Numbered from the stretch's first letter, positions 1 to 9,149 are shown. The stretch: DNA of 64,000 nt from G963665215 sp963665215 (GCA_963665215.2 CAXXWW010000013.1:148186-212185); one strand, 5' to 3'. A program made the numbers and translations. Notes: generated by a model from the letters alone, not told the origin.

Positions 1-184
1 CAATTCCAGTTTCGACCAGTCCGGCCCGCTATTCCCGGCCGGCGTTGGTGTCCACGTAATCAGTGGGATGGGTCCGGCGAAGTCAGGTCTGCCGCCTCCG
101 TCGGGACGCCCGATGCATCCGGCGGGGATGAAGTGTGGGTAGCCATGGGTTGTTAGTGATTTCATAATGAGGTGACTGCCCCCT

Positions 185-1864
185 TTGCTCAGTACGTCGC
201 TCCCCAAGAAACGCCTGATCGGGCTCCTGCTATTTGCAGTGATCGTGGCCTTGGTTTTTGCCTTCAACCGCTTCCACAAACCCGGCCAGTCCACGATATT
301 CGCCGACGTGAGCGCCAGCGCCGCGGTGGATTTTCGCCACACCGAGCATGATGGGGAGCTGATCCCCACGGGTGGAGGCGTAGTAGTGCTCGACTTTGAC
401 GGCGACGGATTTGAGGACATATATGTGCCTGTCTCTAATGGGAGCAACGCCCTGCTCCGCAACAAGGGGGATGGGTCGTTCGAGGAAGTTTCGGCAAGAG
501 CGGGGGTCCAGGACCGGCTGGAGAGGGGTAACGGTGGATGTGCCGCCGACTACGACAACGATGGTGACGCGGACCTGTACGTGACCAACTATGGAGCGAG
601 CAAGCTGTTCCGAAACAACGGGGACGCGACCTTTTCGGATGTGACGTTGAGCGCCGGCCTGGACAACACCGATGACTTTTCCCGGTCCACGGGTTGCGCG
701 TGGGGAGACTACGACGGGGATGGGTACTTGGACATGATAGTAGTGCGTCATTTTGACGAGCCGGACTACTTGGAGATGCTGGCCGATAAAGACTTTACCG
801 CGGGAGTCAGACACCTGGAGCTGTATCGGGGGAACGGCGACGGGACCTTCAGCAGTGTAACGTCAATATTGGGGGACACCTCCACGTCGGCCGGGTTGTA
901 CGGGGGTCCCGGTGGCAATGTATGGGGAGCCGGGTTTCAGCCCGGGTGGGTGGATTTCGACAACGACGGTGACCTGGACCTGTACGTGGTCAACGATTTT
1001 GGCGACCTGATACAGTCCAACGTCCTCTGGCGCAACGATGGTCCCGGGTCCGACGGCTCCTGGCAGTTCCTGGACGTTTCCGCAGTCTCGGGTGCGGGAG
1101 TGCCGATGAATGGGATGGGCCTGGCGGTGGGCGACTACGACCTCGACGGTTTCCTCGACCTCTTTGTGACCAATATGGCGGATAACGTGCTGCTGAGGAA
1201 CAACGGTGACGGCCTGACATTCACCGACGTCGCCATCGACGCGGGCGTGGGAATGTGGATATTAGGAGAGGACGAGCGGGTTGCCTGGGGAGCGGTGTTT
1301 ATCGACTACGATAACGATGGGGATGAGGACCTGTACGTGGTGAGCGGATATTTGAGGTTGCCGGGGAGCGAGCTGTACCAGCTTCCAACATATCTGGTGG
1401 AGCAGCCCAACGTGCTGTTGCGAAATGAGGGAGATGGGACCTTCGCGAATGTTTCGGTGTTGAGCGGCGCGGACGACGCGGGCGTAGGACGTGGAGGTGT
1501 CTATCTGGACTTCAACCATGACGGGTGCCTGGACCTGTACGTGGTCAACCTGGGACAGGAGGCCAGGCTCTTTCAGAACGTATGCGATACGAGCAATAGC
1601 TGGCTGATAATCGTGACCGAGGGCACGATCAGCAACCGGGACGGTATCGGGGCGCGGATAGAGGTGTCCGCGGGCGGGACCACACAGATCAGGGAGGTGT
1701 CCGGGGGCTCCAGCCAGATGGGGCAGAACATGCTGCCGGTCCACTTTGGCCTAGGCGGTGCGGGCCAGGTGGACACGGTGACGGTCAGATGGCCCAGCGG
1801 CGCGGTTCAGACCCTGAGTGATGTGGCCGTCAACCAGCGCCTCACGGTCACCGAGCCGCGGTGA
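185..1864 (+). CDS. FG-GAP/VCBS repeat protein with C-terminal ASPIC/UnbV domain (CRTAC1-like)
   Basis: A 559-residue protein that looks membrane-anchored and extracytoplasmic. Residues about 10-28 form one hydrophobic helix (signal anchor). Seven calcium-binding loops of the type DxDxDGxxDLYV follow, starting near residue 70 (DFDGDGFEDIYV) and recurring at about 122 (DYDNDGDADLYV) and onward; this is the FG-GAP/VCBS beta-propeller signature. The last 70 residues carry the ASPIC/UnbV module (GIGARIEV, then SGGSSQMGQN, then VTVRWPSG). Family members are secreted or surface proteins presumed to bind ligands or partners; no reaction can be assigned. The start is a TTG at 185; no better ATG lies in frame upstream of the membrane segment. 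It converges with the Rid gene on the other strand. Confidence 0.85.
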   Translation: MLSTSLPKKRLIGLLLFAVIVALVFAFNRFHKPGQSTIFADVSASAAVDFRHTEHDGELIPTGGGVVVLDFDGDGFEDIYVPVSNGSNALLRNKGDGSFEEVSARAGVQDRLERGNGGCAADYDNDGDADLYVTNYGASKLFRNNGDATFSDVTLSAGLDNTDDFSRSTGCAWGDYDGDGYLDMIVVRHFDEPDYLEMLADKDFTAGVRHLELYRGNGDGTFSSVTSILGDTSTSAGLYGGPGGNVWGAGFQPGWVDFDNDGDLDLYVVNDFGDLIQSNVLWRNDGPGSDGSWQFLDVSAVSGAGVPMNGMGLAVGDYDLDGFLDLFVTNMADNVLLRNNGDGLTFTDVAIDAGVGMWILGEDERVAWGAVFIDYDNDGDEDLYVVSGYLRLPGSELYQLPTYLVEQPNVLLRNEGDGTFANVSVLSGADDAGVGRGGVYLDFNHDGCLDLYVVNLGQEARLFQNVCDTSNSWLIIVTEGTISNRDGIGARIEVSAGGTTQIREVSGGSSQMGQNMLPVHFGLGGAGQVDTVTVRWPSGAVQTLSDVAVNQRLTVTEPR

Positions 1865-1887
1865 CCTGAGCGGGACGGACGCGGCGG

Positions 1888-2304
1888 CTAAGGGAGAGCG
1901 GCAACCGCGGTAATCTCCACCAGCATATCCTCGTCAAACAGCCCGCTTATGACCAGCAAGGTGTTGGGCGGGTAGTCGCCGTTGGGGAAGATCTCCGCAA
2001 ACACCTGGGTGCGGGCGTCGAGGTAAGGCTGGACCGAACGCCGGCCCACCACGTAGGTGGTCAGCTGCACCACATCTGCAAAGGACGCTCCGGCACCCCT
2101 CAGGATCTCGCCTATGTTCTCGATTGCCTTCCGCGTCTGGGCAGCCGCGTCGCCCCGGCCCACCAGGGACCCGCTCGCGTCCACAGCCACCTGGCCGGCG
2201 AGGAAGAGCAGCTCGTCACTCCTGACCCGTGCCAGGTGGGAGTACGGGCCTAGGGGCGCGTGCACGCGGTCCGGGTTCGAGAGGGTCCGCTTCGACGGTG
2301 TCAT
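1888..2304 (-). CDS. Rid family protein (RidA/YjgF/YER057c/UK114 fold)
   Basis: A 138-residue protein with the full Rid fold: LGPYSH near the N-terminus, LLFLAGQVAVD, the helix QTRKAIENIGEILRGAGA, VVQLTTYVV, and VEITAVAALP at the C-terminus. RidA enzymes hydrolyse reactive enamine/imine intermediates released by PLP enzymes. The catalytic arginine of RidA lies in a P-A-R-S segment; here the aligned residues read P-P-N-T, so the arginine is absent. That points to one of the non-deaminase Rid subgroups. The fold call is firm; the activity is not. Confidence 0.85.
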   Translation of the reverse strand: MTPSKRTLSNPDRVHAPLGPYSHLARVRSDELLFLAGQVAVDASGSLVGRGDAAAQTRKAIENIGEILRGAGASFADVVQLTTYVVGRRSVQPYLDARTQVFAEIFPNGDYPPNTLLVISGLFDEDMLVEITAVAALP

Positions 2305-2492
2305 GATGGTACTCCGTGTTTTTGCGCCTCAGCCAAGATTTCGACCCCGCTGGCGGGGATGGCAGTACATGAGTCCTGCCATCAGTTCTCTACGGGGTGA
2401 GCCGATGCTGCGCCAGCCTGGCGCGGCTAGGCTGTGGCTCCTGTCTCCCTCTGGTCCTGCCATGCCAAAGCGCGCCGCTCCAACGCCTCGAC

Positions 2493-3011
2493 TTACGGGC
2501 TCTTCTCAGCAATATACCTTAAGCGGTCTCCTGGGTGCCGCTCTGCAATGGTCTGTTTGACGGCTCCGTACCCGGCCGCTTCCTTCGCTTGAGCTCGCAG
2601 GTAGTCACGTACCGCAAGAGATCGGCGCTCGTGCGGACCACCTGCCTCGCAGACGTGAACATGATAGTTTCGCGGGCGTGTCGCCGGCTTGCCGAAGAAA
2701 TGGAAATCTGGGGATTCAGGCACCGGAACGAACAGGTAGCCAGTGCGTTCCAGCGGCCCCCGATAGGAGCCAACCGCCATAATGTCAGGGACGGAGACGT
2801 TGATGTCAATGATGGGCTTCGCGGGGAGCCCTGGGACCGAGGTCGATCCGACGTGGTCGACACGCACAGCAACAGAACCAAGCGCATCGCGGATCGCGGT
2901 GGCCTCACGCTCGAACTTTTTCCGCCAGGAAGGATCGTACTCGACCACCCGAATCGCTGGATCGTAGCTGGTATCTTGGGAAGGATGGAGCGGTCCGGCG
3001 CCCTGGTGCAT
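2493..3011 (-). CDS. GrpB/UPF0157 family protein (nucleotidyltransferase-like)
   Basis: The family signature is clear: IRVVEYDPSWRKKFEREA, then VDHVGSTSVPGLPAKPIIDI, and later FHFFGKP and YHVHVC. The GSTSVPGL...KPxxDI segment is the hallmark of GrpB/UPF0157 proteins, which share a nucleotidyltransferase-like fold but have no settled reaction. I place the start at the ATG ending at 3011, preceded by a G-rich stretch; the frame stays open to a GTG at 3068, which would add 19 residues. It stands alone between the Rid gene and the lyase cluster. Confidence 0.75.
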   Translation of the reverse strand: MHQGAGPLHPSQDTSYDPAIRVVEYDPSWRKKFEREATAIRDALGSVAVRVDHVGSTSVPGLPAKPIIDINVSVPDIMAVGSYRGPLERTGYLFVPVPESPDFHFFGKPATRPRNYHVHVCEAGGPHERRSLAVRDYLRAQAKEAAGYGAVKQTIAERHPGDRLRYIAEKSP

Positions 3012-3109
3012 TCTCAATTCCCCTTTGGTAGTGACCACCGGCCCCTCTAGCCGGCGCGGAGATCTCACCGCTCATCATTTGGGTTTACTACCCAGATCAG
3101 GCTCTGCAT

Positions 3110-3146
3110 TCCTCTCGCCTTTGCGAGGGGAGAGGGGGTTAAGATG
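3110..3146. repeat. Short GC-rich palindromic intergenic repeat
   Basis: The motif is a CCTCTCGCC arm, a short TTTGC loop and a GGGGAGAGGG arm, followed by TTAAGATGG. A diverged version (CCCTTCCCG...GGGGAAGG, then TTAGGATGG) lies near 52828-52857, again intergenic. It looks like a dispersed palindromic repeat unit of the genome. Confidence 0.4.
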
Positions 3147-3219
3147 GAAGCTAAGCGTGTCCCACAGACCCCCCCTTCGGAATCTCTCGATCGAGCATGT
3201 CAGCAGAGCGAGACCGCCT

Positions 3220-4167
3220 CTAGAGGGCGGCGCCGATCTTGGCCTGGGCCATTAGCTGTCGAATGGCCTTGTGCAGCTCGGGTGTCACGGCGTCGTCGCG
3301 GGACGGGAGTCGAGAGGGTCCACCCCGCAGCCCGACCAGGTCCATCCACGGCTTCACGAACACACCTTCGCCGGCAGTGGCGCCGCGGACTGCTCCCACG
3401 ATCTTGTGGTATGGGATCATGAACTCGTCGTACGCCCGCTCCGCCTCCACGTAGCGCCCCTGCTCCAGCAGGTCCCACACCCTCCAGTCCTGTTGCGGAT
3501 AGAAGTTGGGGACATGACTTATGTAGGACTTGGAGCCGAGAATGTGGCCGTATATCACCATAGGCCCGTTGTTTACCACGGCGGCGCGGGGAACGAAGCG
3601 GCGGAAGCCCTCAACATAGTTGTCCATGCTGGGAGAGGCCCACTTGACGACGACGGTGTTGGGGATGTCCAGGAGTCTGTTAGCCACGTCGGCGGGCATG
3701 TCGTACTTGGAACCGCTGTACCAGTGGCTATAGGCTGCGAATGCGACCTGTGTATGCCGGGCCACCTCTTCGACCCAGGCGACCAGGTCGTCGCCCGTCA
3801 CGGTGTAGTAGTAGGCGCCGCTCATCTGGACGACGTCCACGCCCACGTCCTCGCAGAGCTTGCACAGCTCGATGGTCTCGCGAATGTCCGTGCTCTGTAC
3901 GCTGGCGATGATTGGAATCCGGCCGGCGGACACTTGGGCAATCGCCGTGATCACCTCCCTGCGCTCGTCCGGGGAGAGCACGGAGAAATCTCCACCGGAG
4001 CCGGCCGCGATGAAGATGGTGTTGCCCTGACGGGCCCCCTGGTCGATAATCCACTGCACGTTTGCCTTTGTGGACTCGGTGTCGAGGGAGCCGTCGTCCT
4101 TGAATATGGTCGCCAGAGGCACGCATACGCCCTGCATTCGTTGTTTTGCCTGTTCAACCGTTAGCAT
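3220..4167 (-). CDS. Dihydrodipicolinate synthase/N-acetylneuraminate lyase (DapA) family protein, paralogue A
   Basis: A 315-residue class I aldolase of the DapA/NanA superfamily ((beta/alpha)8 barrel, Schiff-base chemistry on 2-oxo acids). The Schiff-base lysine is K175 in VVVKWASPS and the catalytic tyrosine is Y146 in AAYSHW. The canonical GTTGE loop reads GSGGD. A strong ribosome site (AAGGGAGG) precedes the ATG. It is the last of three DapA-type genes in a row on this strand and the most diverged. Because the loop is non-canonical and lysine-pathway genes are absent, a role in sugar-acid or organic-acid breakdown is more likely than lysine synthesis; the substrate is unknown. Confidence 0.85.
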   Translation of the reverse strand: MLTVEQAKQRMQGVCVPLATIFKDDGSLDTESTKANVQWIIDQGARQGNTIFIAAGSGGDFSVLSPDERREVITAIAQVSAGRIPIIASVQSTDIRETIELCKLCEDVGVDVVQMSGAYYYTVTGDDLVAWVEEVARHTQVAFAAYSHWYSGSKYDMPADVANRLLDIPNTVVVKWASPSMDNYVEGFRRFVPRAAVVNNGPMVIYGHILGSKSYISHVPNFYPQQDWRVWDLLEQGRYVEAERAYDEFMIPYHKIVGAVRGATAGEGVFVKPWMDLVGLRGGPSRLPSRDDAVTPELHKAIRQLMAQAKIGAAL

Positions 4168-4487
4168 GACATCCTCCCTTCAGGCGTGTTGTGGCAGCCG
4201 GTCTGCCGGCACCATGGCTCCGCAGGTGCTCACGATGGTTGACGGCTCTTCCCACCCCCAAGGACTGCGATGCTTGGGGATCACGGTGGGGTCCGGTCGG
4301 ACAGGCGTCCTCGTTGGGATTGCGGTTTCCCGAGGATGGCCTCGCGCGCCTCAGGATGCCGTCTCCCGGGTTGGGCCGGTCTCGCAAGGGCTACCCTCCA
4401 TTACTCCTGAGTGTCTGCCTGCGATGCTGAGCATCCACCTTGGGCGGACTGGAGGACAGAATTGGGCCCCCCCGTATCAGACATCCG
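4168..4487. other. Intergenic gap of 320 bp with no recognisable gene
   Basis: The gap lies between the start of paralogue A and the stop of paralogue B. No open frame here has family character or a ribosome site. It presumably holds the promoter of paralogue A, but I see no clear -35/-10 pair. Confidence 0.5.
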
Positions 4488-5447
4488 TCAGGCTACCGCC
4501 GCGGCCTGCGCCGCAGACGTCTTGACCGGCCAGCCGAAGCTGAGCAAGATCCCGCGGAGCTCTTCCATCTCGTCCTCGCTCAGGGGCTTGGAGGGCGGGC
4601 GCGACGACCCTACCGACTGGCCCATGAGGGCCATGATGCCCTTCTTCAATCGGGCCTGCCCTCCGGACCGGACGGCGGTCTTCTCATAGAAGGCTCGCAG
4701 CGGCTCGTTAACCGAGTCCTGAAGCGCCTGCGCCTCGTCGTATTGCTTGTCCTCTATGAGTTTCCAGAGCCGCAGGTCGTGGGCGGGGTAGGACTCGGCG
4801 GTGAGGTTGATGTAGCCCCGGCCGCCCAGCTGGTGACACCGGACCGGACTGTTTCCATTATCAATAACGTTGAAGATATGGGCGAACCTCCTCATCTCGT
4901 CATATGCAACGTCGTCGGGGTTGCTCCATTTGATGGAGACCACATGCTCAATGTCTGCCATCTTTACGATCGTGTCCACCTCAATCCGGCCTCCGGGCAT
5001 CCAGTGGGTGTGGTACACCATGATGCCGATGTCGATGGCGTCGGACAGATCACCGTAGTAGTCCAGGAGGTCGTCCTGGCTCGGCAGATTGAAGATGGGC
5101 GGGCATACCTGAAGTGCATGCGCTCCCATGTCCTGCGCGCGCTTGGCGTCCTCGATGGTTCGCTTGGTGTCCTTGTAGTGGAGCCCGCAAACGATGGCCG
5201 CCTTGTCGTCCGCGGCCCGGACCACGGTCCTCAGCAGGTAGGGCCACTCGTCGTCTCGCAGCATGGGGCCCTCGCCCATCGCCGCGGCCACCTTTATCAC
5301 CGCCTTGCCCTTTACCAGGCCGTTTTCGACCCAGCCCTGCGTGAGCTCGAACATCCGGCCGTAGTCCACCTCGAAGTCGTCGTCGAAGGCAGTTGGCACG
5401 GTGGCGATCGGGCCTTGAATCAGCTGCTTCAACTCTTCGCGGTTCAT
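4488..5447 (-). CDS. DapA family lyase, paralogue B
   Basis: A 319-residue DapA/NanA-type aldolase. Y145 (MVYHTHW) and K173 (SIKWSNPDD) fit the catalytic Tyr/Lys pair. The substrate-loop position reads AAAMGEGP. The frame remains open to 5711, but family similarity begins at the ATG ending at 5447 (MNREELKQLIQG), which has GGGAG upstream, so I use that start. It is much closer to paralogue C than to A: both share MxREEL, FDDDFE(V/I)DYGRM, ENGLVKGK/QNGLVKGK and KDTKRTIEDAK. This indicates a tandem duplication. Confidence 0.87.
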   Translation of the reverse strand: MNREELKQLIQGPIATVPTAFDDDFEVDYGRMFELTQGWVENGLVKGKAVIKVAAAMGEGPMLRDDEWPYLLRTVVRAADDKAAIVCGLHYKDTKRTIEDAKRAQDMGAHALQVCPPIFNLPSQDDLLDYYGDLSDAIDIGIMVYHTHWMPGGRIEVDTIVKMADIEHVVSIKWSNPDDVAYDEMRRFAHIFNVIDNGNSPVRCHQLGGRGYINLTAESYPAHDLRLWKLIEDKQYDEAQALQDSVNEPLRAFYEKTAVRSGGQARLKKGIMALMGQSVGSSRPPSKPLSEDEMEELRGILLSFGWPVKTSAAQAAAVA

Positions 5448-5577
5448 GGCGTGTCTCCCTTGTCGGCTTTGGCTTGCAGCCGGCGCTGAGTATCGATCGA
5501 AGCCGCAGGTTGCTAGGCCCCCCTGGAGCGCGGTAATTATAGTCCCGGCCCTGTGCATCGTCAACGAAGTCCTGTCG

Positions 5578-6543
5578 TCACGCGGGCGCGGCCGCCGCCG
5601 CCCCCTCGACCAGGCCCGGCACCGGCCAGCCGAAGCCCACCAGCAGCTCCCGGAGCTCGCGCATCTCCTGATAGGTGATTCCCAGCGACGGAGGCCGCAT
5701 GTCGCCGACATCGTGCCCCATGGCGTTCATGACCGCCTTCTTGAAGCGGGCCTGGCCGCCGGACCGCTGGCGAAACTTCAGTTCCAGCTCCTTCAGGGGC
5801 GCATCGACAGCGTCGCAAAGGGCCTGGGCCTCATCGTACCGCCTGGCCTCCAGGAGGTCCCACATGCGAAGCTCGTGGGGAGGATATGCCACCGCGGCCT
5901 CGTCGAGGAATCCCACGCCGCCCCGCTTGTGAAAGCCCACCCTATCTCTGCCGTTCTCAATAAGGTTGAATTTGTGGGCCAGGCCCTCCATGGCCTCGTC
6001 CGGGCAACCCTCGAAGCTGCTCCACTTGATAGCGACGATGTGCTCGAAGTCGGCCATCTTGTGGAGGGTGTCCGCGTTGACGCCGCTATTGGGGAACCAG
6101 TGGTTCTGATAGACCATGACGCCGATTTCGATGGCGTCGGAGATCGCCTCATAGAACCTCAGAATGTCGGCCTGGTTGGGGTCGTTGAACATAGGTGGGG
6201 CGATCTGAAGTCCGATGGCGCCGAGGTCCTGCGCCTTTTTTGCGTCCTCTATGGTGCGCTTGGTGTCCTTGCCGTGGGAGCCGCTGATCACATCTATTTT
6301 GCCATCTGCTGCCTGCACTACGGTGCGCACCAGGGCTGGCCACTCGTCGTCGCGCAGCTGGGGACCCTCGCCCATTACCGAAGCTACTTTTAGCAGCCCC
6401 TTGCCCTTGACGAGTCCATTCTGAACCCACCACTGCGTCAGCTCGGCCATGCGGCCGTAGTCAATCTCGAAGTCGTCGTCGAAAGGGGTGACGGTTACAC
6501 CGACGACCCCCCTGAGCAGCTGCCGCAGTTCCTCGCGTCTCAT
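5578..6543 (-). CDS. DapA family lyase, paralogue C
   Basis: A 321-residue DapA/NanA-type aldolase with Y145 (MVYQNHW) and K173 (AIKWSSFEG) as the catalytic pair, and the loop ASVMGEGP. It ends in an alanine-rich tail (EGAAAAAPA). It lies 69 bp downstream of the Gfo/Idh/MocA gene and 130 bp upstream of paralogue B, all on one strand, so co-transcription is plausible. Near-identical architecture to B argues for recent duplication and perhaps different substrate preference. Confidence 0.87.
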   Translation of the reverse strand: MRREELRQLLRGVVGVTVTPFDDDFEIDYGRMAELTQWWVQNGLVKGKGLLKVASVMGEGPQLRDDEWPALVRTVVQAADGKIDVISGSHGKDTKRTIEDAKKAQDLGAIGLQIAPPMFNDPNQADILRFYEAISDAIEIGVMVYQNHWFPNSGVNADTLHKMADFEHIVAIKWSSFEGCPDEAMEGLAHKFNLIENGRDRVGFHKRGGVGFLDEAAVAYPPHELRMWDLLEARRYDEAQALCDAVDAPLKELELKFRQRSGGQARFKKAVMNAMGHDVGDMRPPSLGITYQEMRELRELLVGFGWPVPGLVEGAAAAAPA

Positions 6544-6612
6544 TGGTCCTCCGTATTCCGGTCTATCGGAGACGCCCGCGTCGGCTCGGTCTCTTGGATT
6601 TATCTTACGGTC

Positions 6613-7668
6613 CTACAGGGGCAAATAGACAGTCTGGCGGGACTGGGCGCTCCTGGTCACCGCCTCGGTGAACTCCATGTACCTGACGCCGTCTTCGAAG
6701 GTGGTGTGAGTAACAGGCTCCACTCCGCGGATAGCGTTGATGAACTCCTCCTCCACGCGCCAGCCGCCCTGCTTATCGGGCGGGATGGCTATCTCTTGAA
6801 GCGACGCGTCGCCCCTCCGCCCCCCAGAGAGCACCCCCGCTCCGGCGTCAAAGTGCAGCGTGCCCTCTGAGCCGAAGAACAAGAACGAGTCATGCGGCCC
6901 AAGCCCGGTGACCTCGCTCACTCTGATATGCATGACCGGTCCCGCCGCCATCTCACACAGCACCTCCACGAGGTCAGGTATGGTGACGACGCGACGGTCC
7001 CCGGAGTCGTCCACCCGGGTACTGCCGTAAACCCTGGTGATTGCCGTGACGCTCTTTGCGGGCCCGATCAACCGCGCGATACACTCGTACCATGCGCCCA
7101 TCAGCATTATGTTAAATCCGCTCAGGTCCCGGTCATATCGCCAGTGGTATGGGCCGTTTCGGTCGATGAAGCCGTGGTTGGGAGCGCCCAGCATGAGCCC
7201 TGACATATCCACCGAGAGTAGGTCACCGAGGTACCCATCCCGCATAAGCTCTTTGACGGTGGCCTCCACCTTGTCTATAAATGGGGCCGGGACGACCTGA
7301 GTAACCAGGTCGGGCCTATCGCGGGAGGCGTCCAGCATCTCGTGTGCCTCGCTGGCGTCCATGGACAGACGCGCCTCTGTGAGCACGTGCTTGTCGCTGT
7401 CCAGCGCCGCGAGGACCAGCGTGCGGTGCATGTATGGCCAGGTGCCAATGCAAATCGCATTCGTGTCCGGGGCCGAGATGAGCTCGACCCAGTTGTCGTA
7501 CACTTTTGGGATATCGAACTGGTCGGCCACCAGCTGGGCAGACTCCCGGCTACGATTGGCCACGCTGACCACCTCGACGCCGTCGATTGCCTGGAGCCCA
7601 GGTATGTGGCGGGACCTGGTGTTCCTGCCCGCGCCCACGATGCCTACGCGGATGGTATCGTCGCCCAT
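6613..7668 (-). CDS. Gfo/Idh/MocA family oxidoreductase
   Basis: A 351-residue NAD(P)-dependent sugar or inositol dehydrogenase-type protein. The Rossmann motif is at residues 9-15 (GIVGAGR), and AICIGTWPYMH covers the next nucleotide-contact strand. The family's conserved E-K-P, whose Lys acts in catalysis, reads E98-A99-R100 (VLTEARLSMD), so the usual catalytic lysine is missing. The C-terminal alpha/beta domain is complete (HFDAGAGVLSGG, then EFINAIRGVEPVTHT). It heads the DapA cluster and probably acts on the same substrate class. Confidence 0.85.
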   Translation of the reverse strand: MGDDTIRVGIVGAGRNTRSRHIPGLQAIDGVEVVSVANRSRESAQLVADQFDIPKVYDNWVELISAPDTNAICIGTWPYMHRTLVLAALDSDKHVLTEARLSMDASEAHEMLDASRDRPDLVTQVVPAPFIDKVEATVKELMRDGYLGDLLSVDMSGLMLGAPNHGFIDRNGPYHWRYDRDLSGFNIMLMGAWYECIARLIGPAKSVTAITRVYGSTRVDDSGDRRVVTIPDLVEVLCEMAAGPVMHIRVSEVTGLGPHDSFLFFGSEGTLHFDAGAGVLSGGRRGDASLQEIAIPPDKQGGWRVEEEFINAIRGVEPVTHTTFEDGVRYMEFTEAVTRSAQSRQTVYLPL

Positions 7669-7875
7669 GAGATGCGTCCTTTCTAGGTCGCCCGCTGTGC
7701 GTGACTCCCTCGCGGATTCTGGTGGTGTCCCCTGAGCCTAAGATTGTCGATCTGCGAGCGAGTCTGGGGCCGACAATGGCTCGCGCCAATCGGCGCTACA
7801 GCTCTGTCAGTGGCCAAACGAGGGCATCCACCGCCTCTCAGGATGACACGTTTTGAGTTACACATTGACAGGGCG

Positions 7876-8781
7876 CTAGCCAAGCGGTGGATACAGGAGC
7901 CGGCCCTGGCGCTCGGTGTATGCCCTGAACAGGTGGCCCCCGACGGTGGTCACATAAAGGGTGCGGAGGTCGGCGTCGCCAAAGGAGCAGTTGGTCGGCC
8001 GGTCAACGGGGACCGGGTGCATCTCCAGCACATCGCCCCTGGGGGAGAAGACGTAGACCATCGGGCCTGGGCCACCGCGCTTCCAGCCCGCCGTCGCCAC
8101 GATGTTGCCCTCGGTGTCCAGGCACATGCCGTCGATGCCCCGGTCGGCGCCGAAGTCGTGGAGCAGTTCGTATTTTCCTAGCGTCCCATCGGGGTTGACC
8201 GGATAGGCGCGCAGGTGTCTCTTCTCATCGGGATTGCGGCCGCTCTGGGCGACGTACAGCGTCTGGTGGTCGAGGGAAAAAAGCAGCCCGTTGGGCCTCG
8301 TAGTGTCGAAGGTGACTCGGGTTATCGACCACGCGCCGTCCGGCCGTGCGTCCAGCCGGTAGACCGAGTCGTGGTCCAGCTCCTTGTTGGCCCGGTCCTC
8401 GCTCCAGGGGCCGCCGGCGCCCTCGTAGTAGGGGTCGGTAAACCACACGCGCCCCTGCAGGTCGATGGCCAGGTCATTGGGAATGTTTAGCTGCTGGCTC
8501 TCGAACCCATCGGCAAGGACCGCTGCGCCGCCGTCACGCTCATAGCGTACCACGCGCCTGGCCCCTCCTTCGCAGGCGTACAGCGCGCCGCTGGGGTCCA
8601 GCATCAGGCCGTTGCCGCAATTGGTGTCGGCGCGAAATACGGTGGAGGTCTTCGCCTGGGGGTCATACCGCATGATCCGGCTGGCCGGAATATGAGTGAA
8701 CAGCAGGCCGGCGCCGTCCCACGCGGGGCCCTCGGTTGTGCCGCCGTAGGGCCCGTCCACAAGCTCCAGGTCCCAGCTCAT
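7876..8781 (-). CDS. SMP-30/gluconolactonase/LRE family lactonase
   Basis: A 301-residue six-bladed beta-propeller hydrolase. Divalent-metal ligands of the family are visible: the glutamate in TEGPAW near residue 17, the asparagine in PNDLAID near 117, and the aspartate in RGIDGMCLD near 219. Members open sugar lactones such as gluconolactone. A lactonase next to a sugar-type dehydrogenase and aldolases fits a pathway of dehydrogenation, lactone opening, dehydration and retro-aldol cleavage, though the order and substrate are inferred. It starts 12 bp after the stop of the aldolase fragment upstream, so the two were probably one operon. Confidence 0.85.
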   Translation of the reverse strand: MSWDLELVDGPYGGTTEGPAWDGAGLLFTHIPASRIMRYDPQAKTSTVFRADTNCGNGLMLDPSGALYACEGGARRVVRYERDGGAAVLADGFESQQLNIPNDLAIDLQGRVWFTDPYYEGAGGPWSEDRANKELDHDSVYRLDARPDGAWSITRVTFDTTRPNGLLFSLDHQTLYVAQSGRNPDEKRHLRAYPVNPDGTLGKYELLHDFGADRGIDGMCLDTEGNIVATAGWKRGGPGPMVYVFSPRGDVLEMHPVPVDRPTNCSFGDADLRTLYVTTVGGHLFRAYTERQGRLLYPPLG

Positions 8782-8792
8782 CGGCGCCTCCG

Positions 8793-9149
8793 CTAGATCA
8801 CTTCCTCCGACTCCCCGACGGCCTCGGCGAACACGGGCTGCACCCCCGCCACGGTCTCGCAGCAGAGGGCCATCACCCCCTGTGCTCCGGCGTCCAGCGC
8901 CATGGTCACGTATTCAGGGTCGGGGATGGGCACCCTGACGATGGGCGCCACGCCCGTGAAGCTGAAAGAGGCTGGGAAGGCGGCTATATTGCTACCGTCG
9001 CGAGGGGATTGCTCGATATCGTTGATGGCGTAGTCCAGGCCGAATTTCGCGATAGGCGTCGCCCGACGGGGGTTTCTGCTCATATACAGAGTGGCGCCGA
9101 ATACCACGCCACCTAACTTTACCTTTGCCATGAGCTCCTCGCCGTTCAT
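8793..9149 (-). pseudogene. HpcH/HpaI aldolase family, C-terminally truncated
   Basis: The 118-residue frame matches the N-terminal part of HpcH/HpaI class II aldolases: KLGGVVFGATLYMS, FGLDYAINDIEQSP, APIVRVPIPDPEYVTMALD and AGAQGVMAL. Family members run to about 250 residues with a second half holding metal and substrate residues; here the protein stops just after the first half. It is therefore probably a remnant of the lyase locus rather than an active enzyme. A GAGGGGG stretch precedes the ATG. A stand-alone short variant cannot be excluded. Confidence 0.65.

Noticed and set aside
4440..5489. Long plus-strand open frame across the DapA paralogue B gene
   Set aside because: Antisense shadow of a clear enzyme gene: no ribosome site, no family motif, high-GC frame artefact.
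8793..9149. Selenocysteine read-through at the end of the HpcH/HpaI fragment
   Set aside because: The stop is TAG rather than TGA and no family sequence follows in frame.
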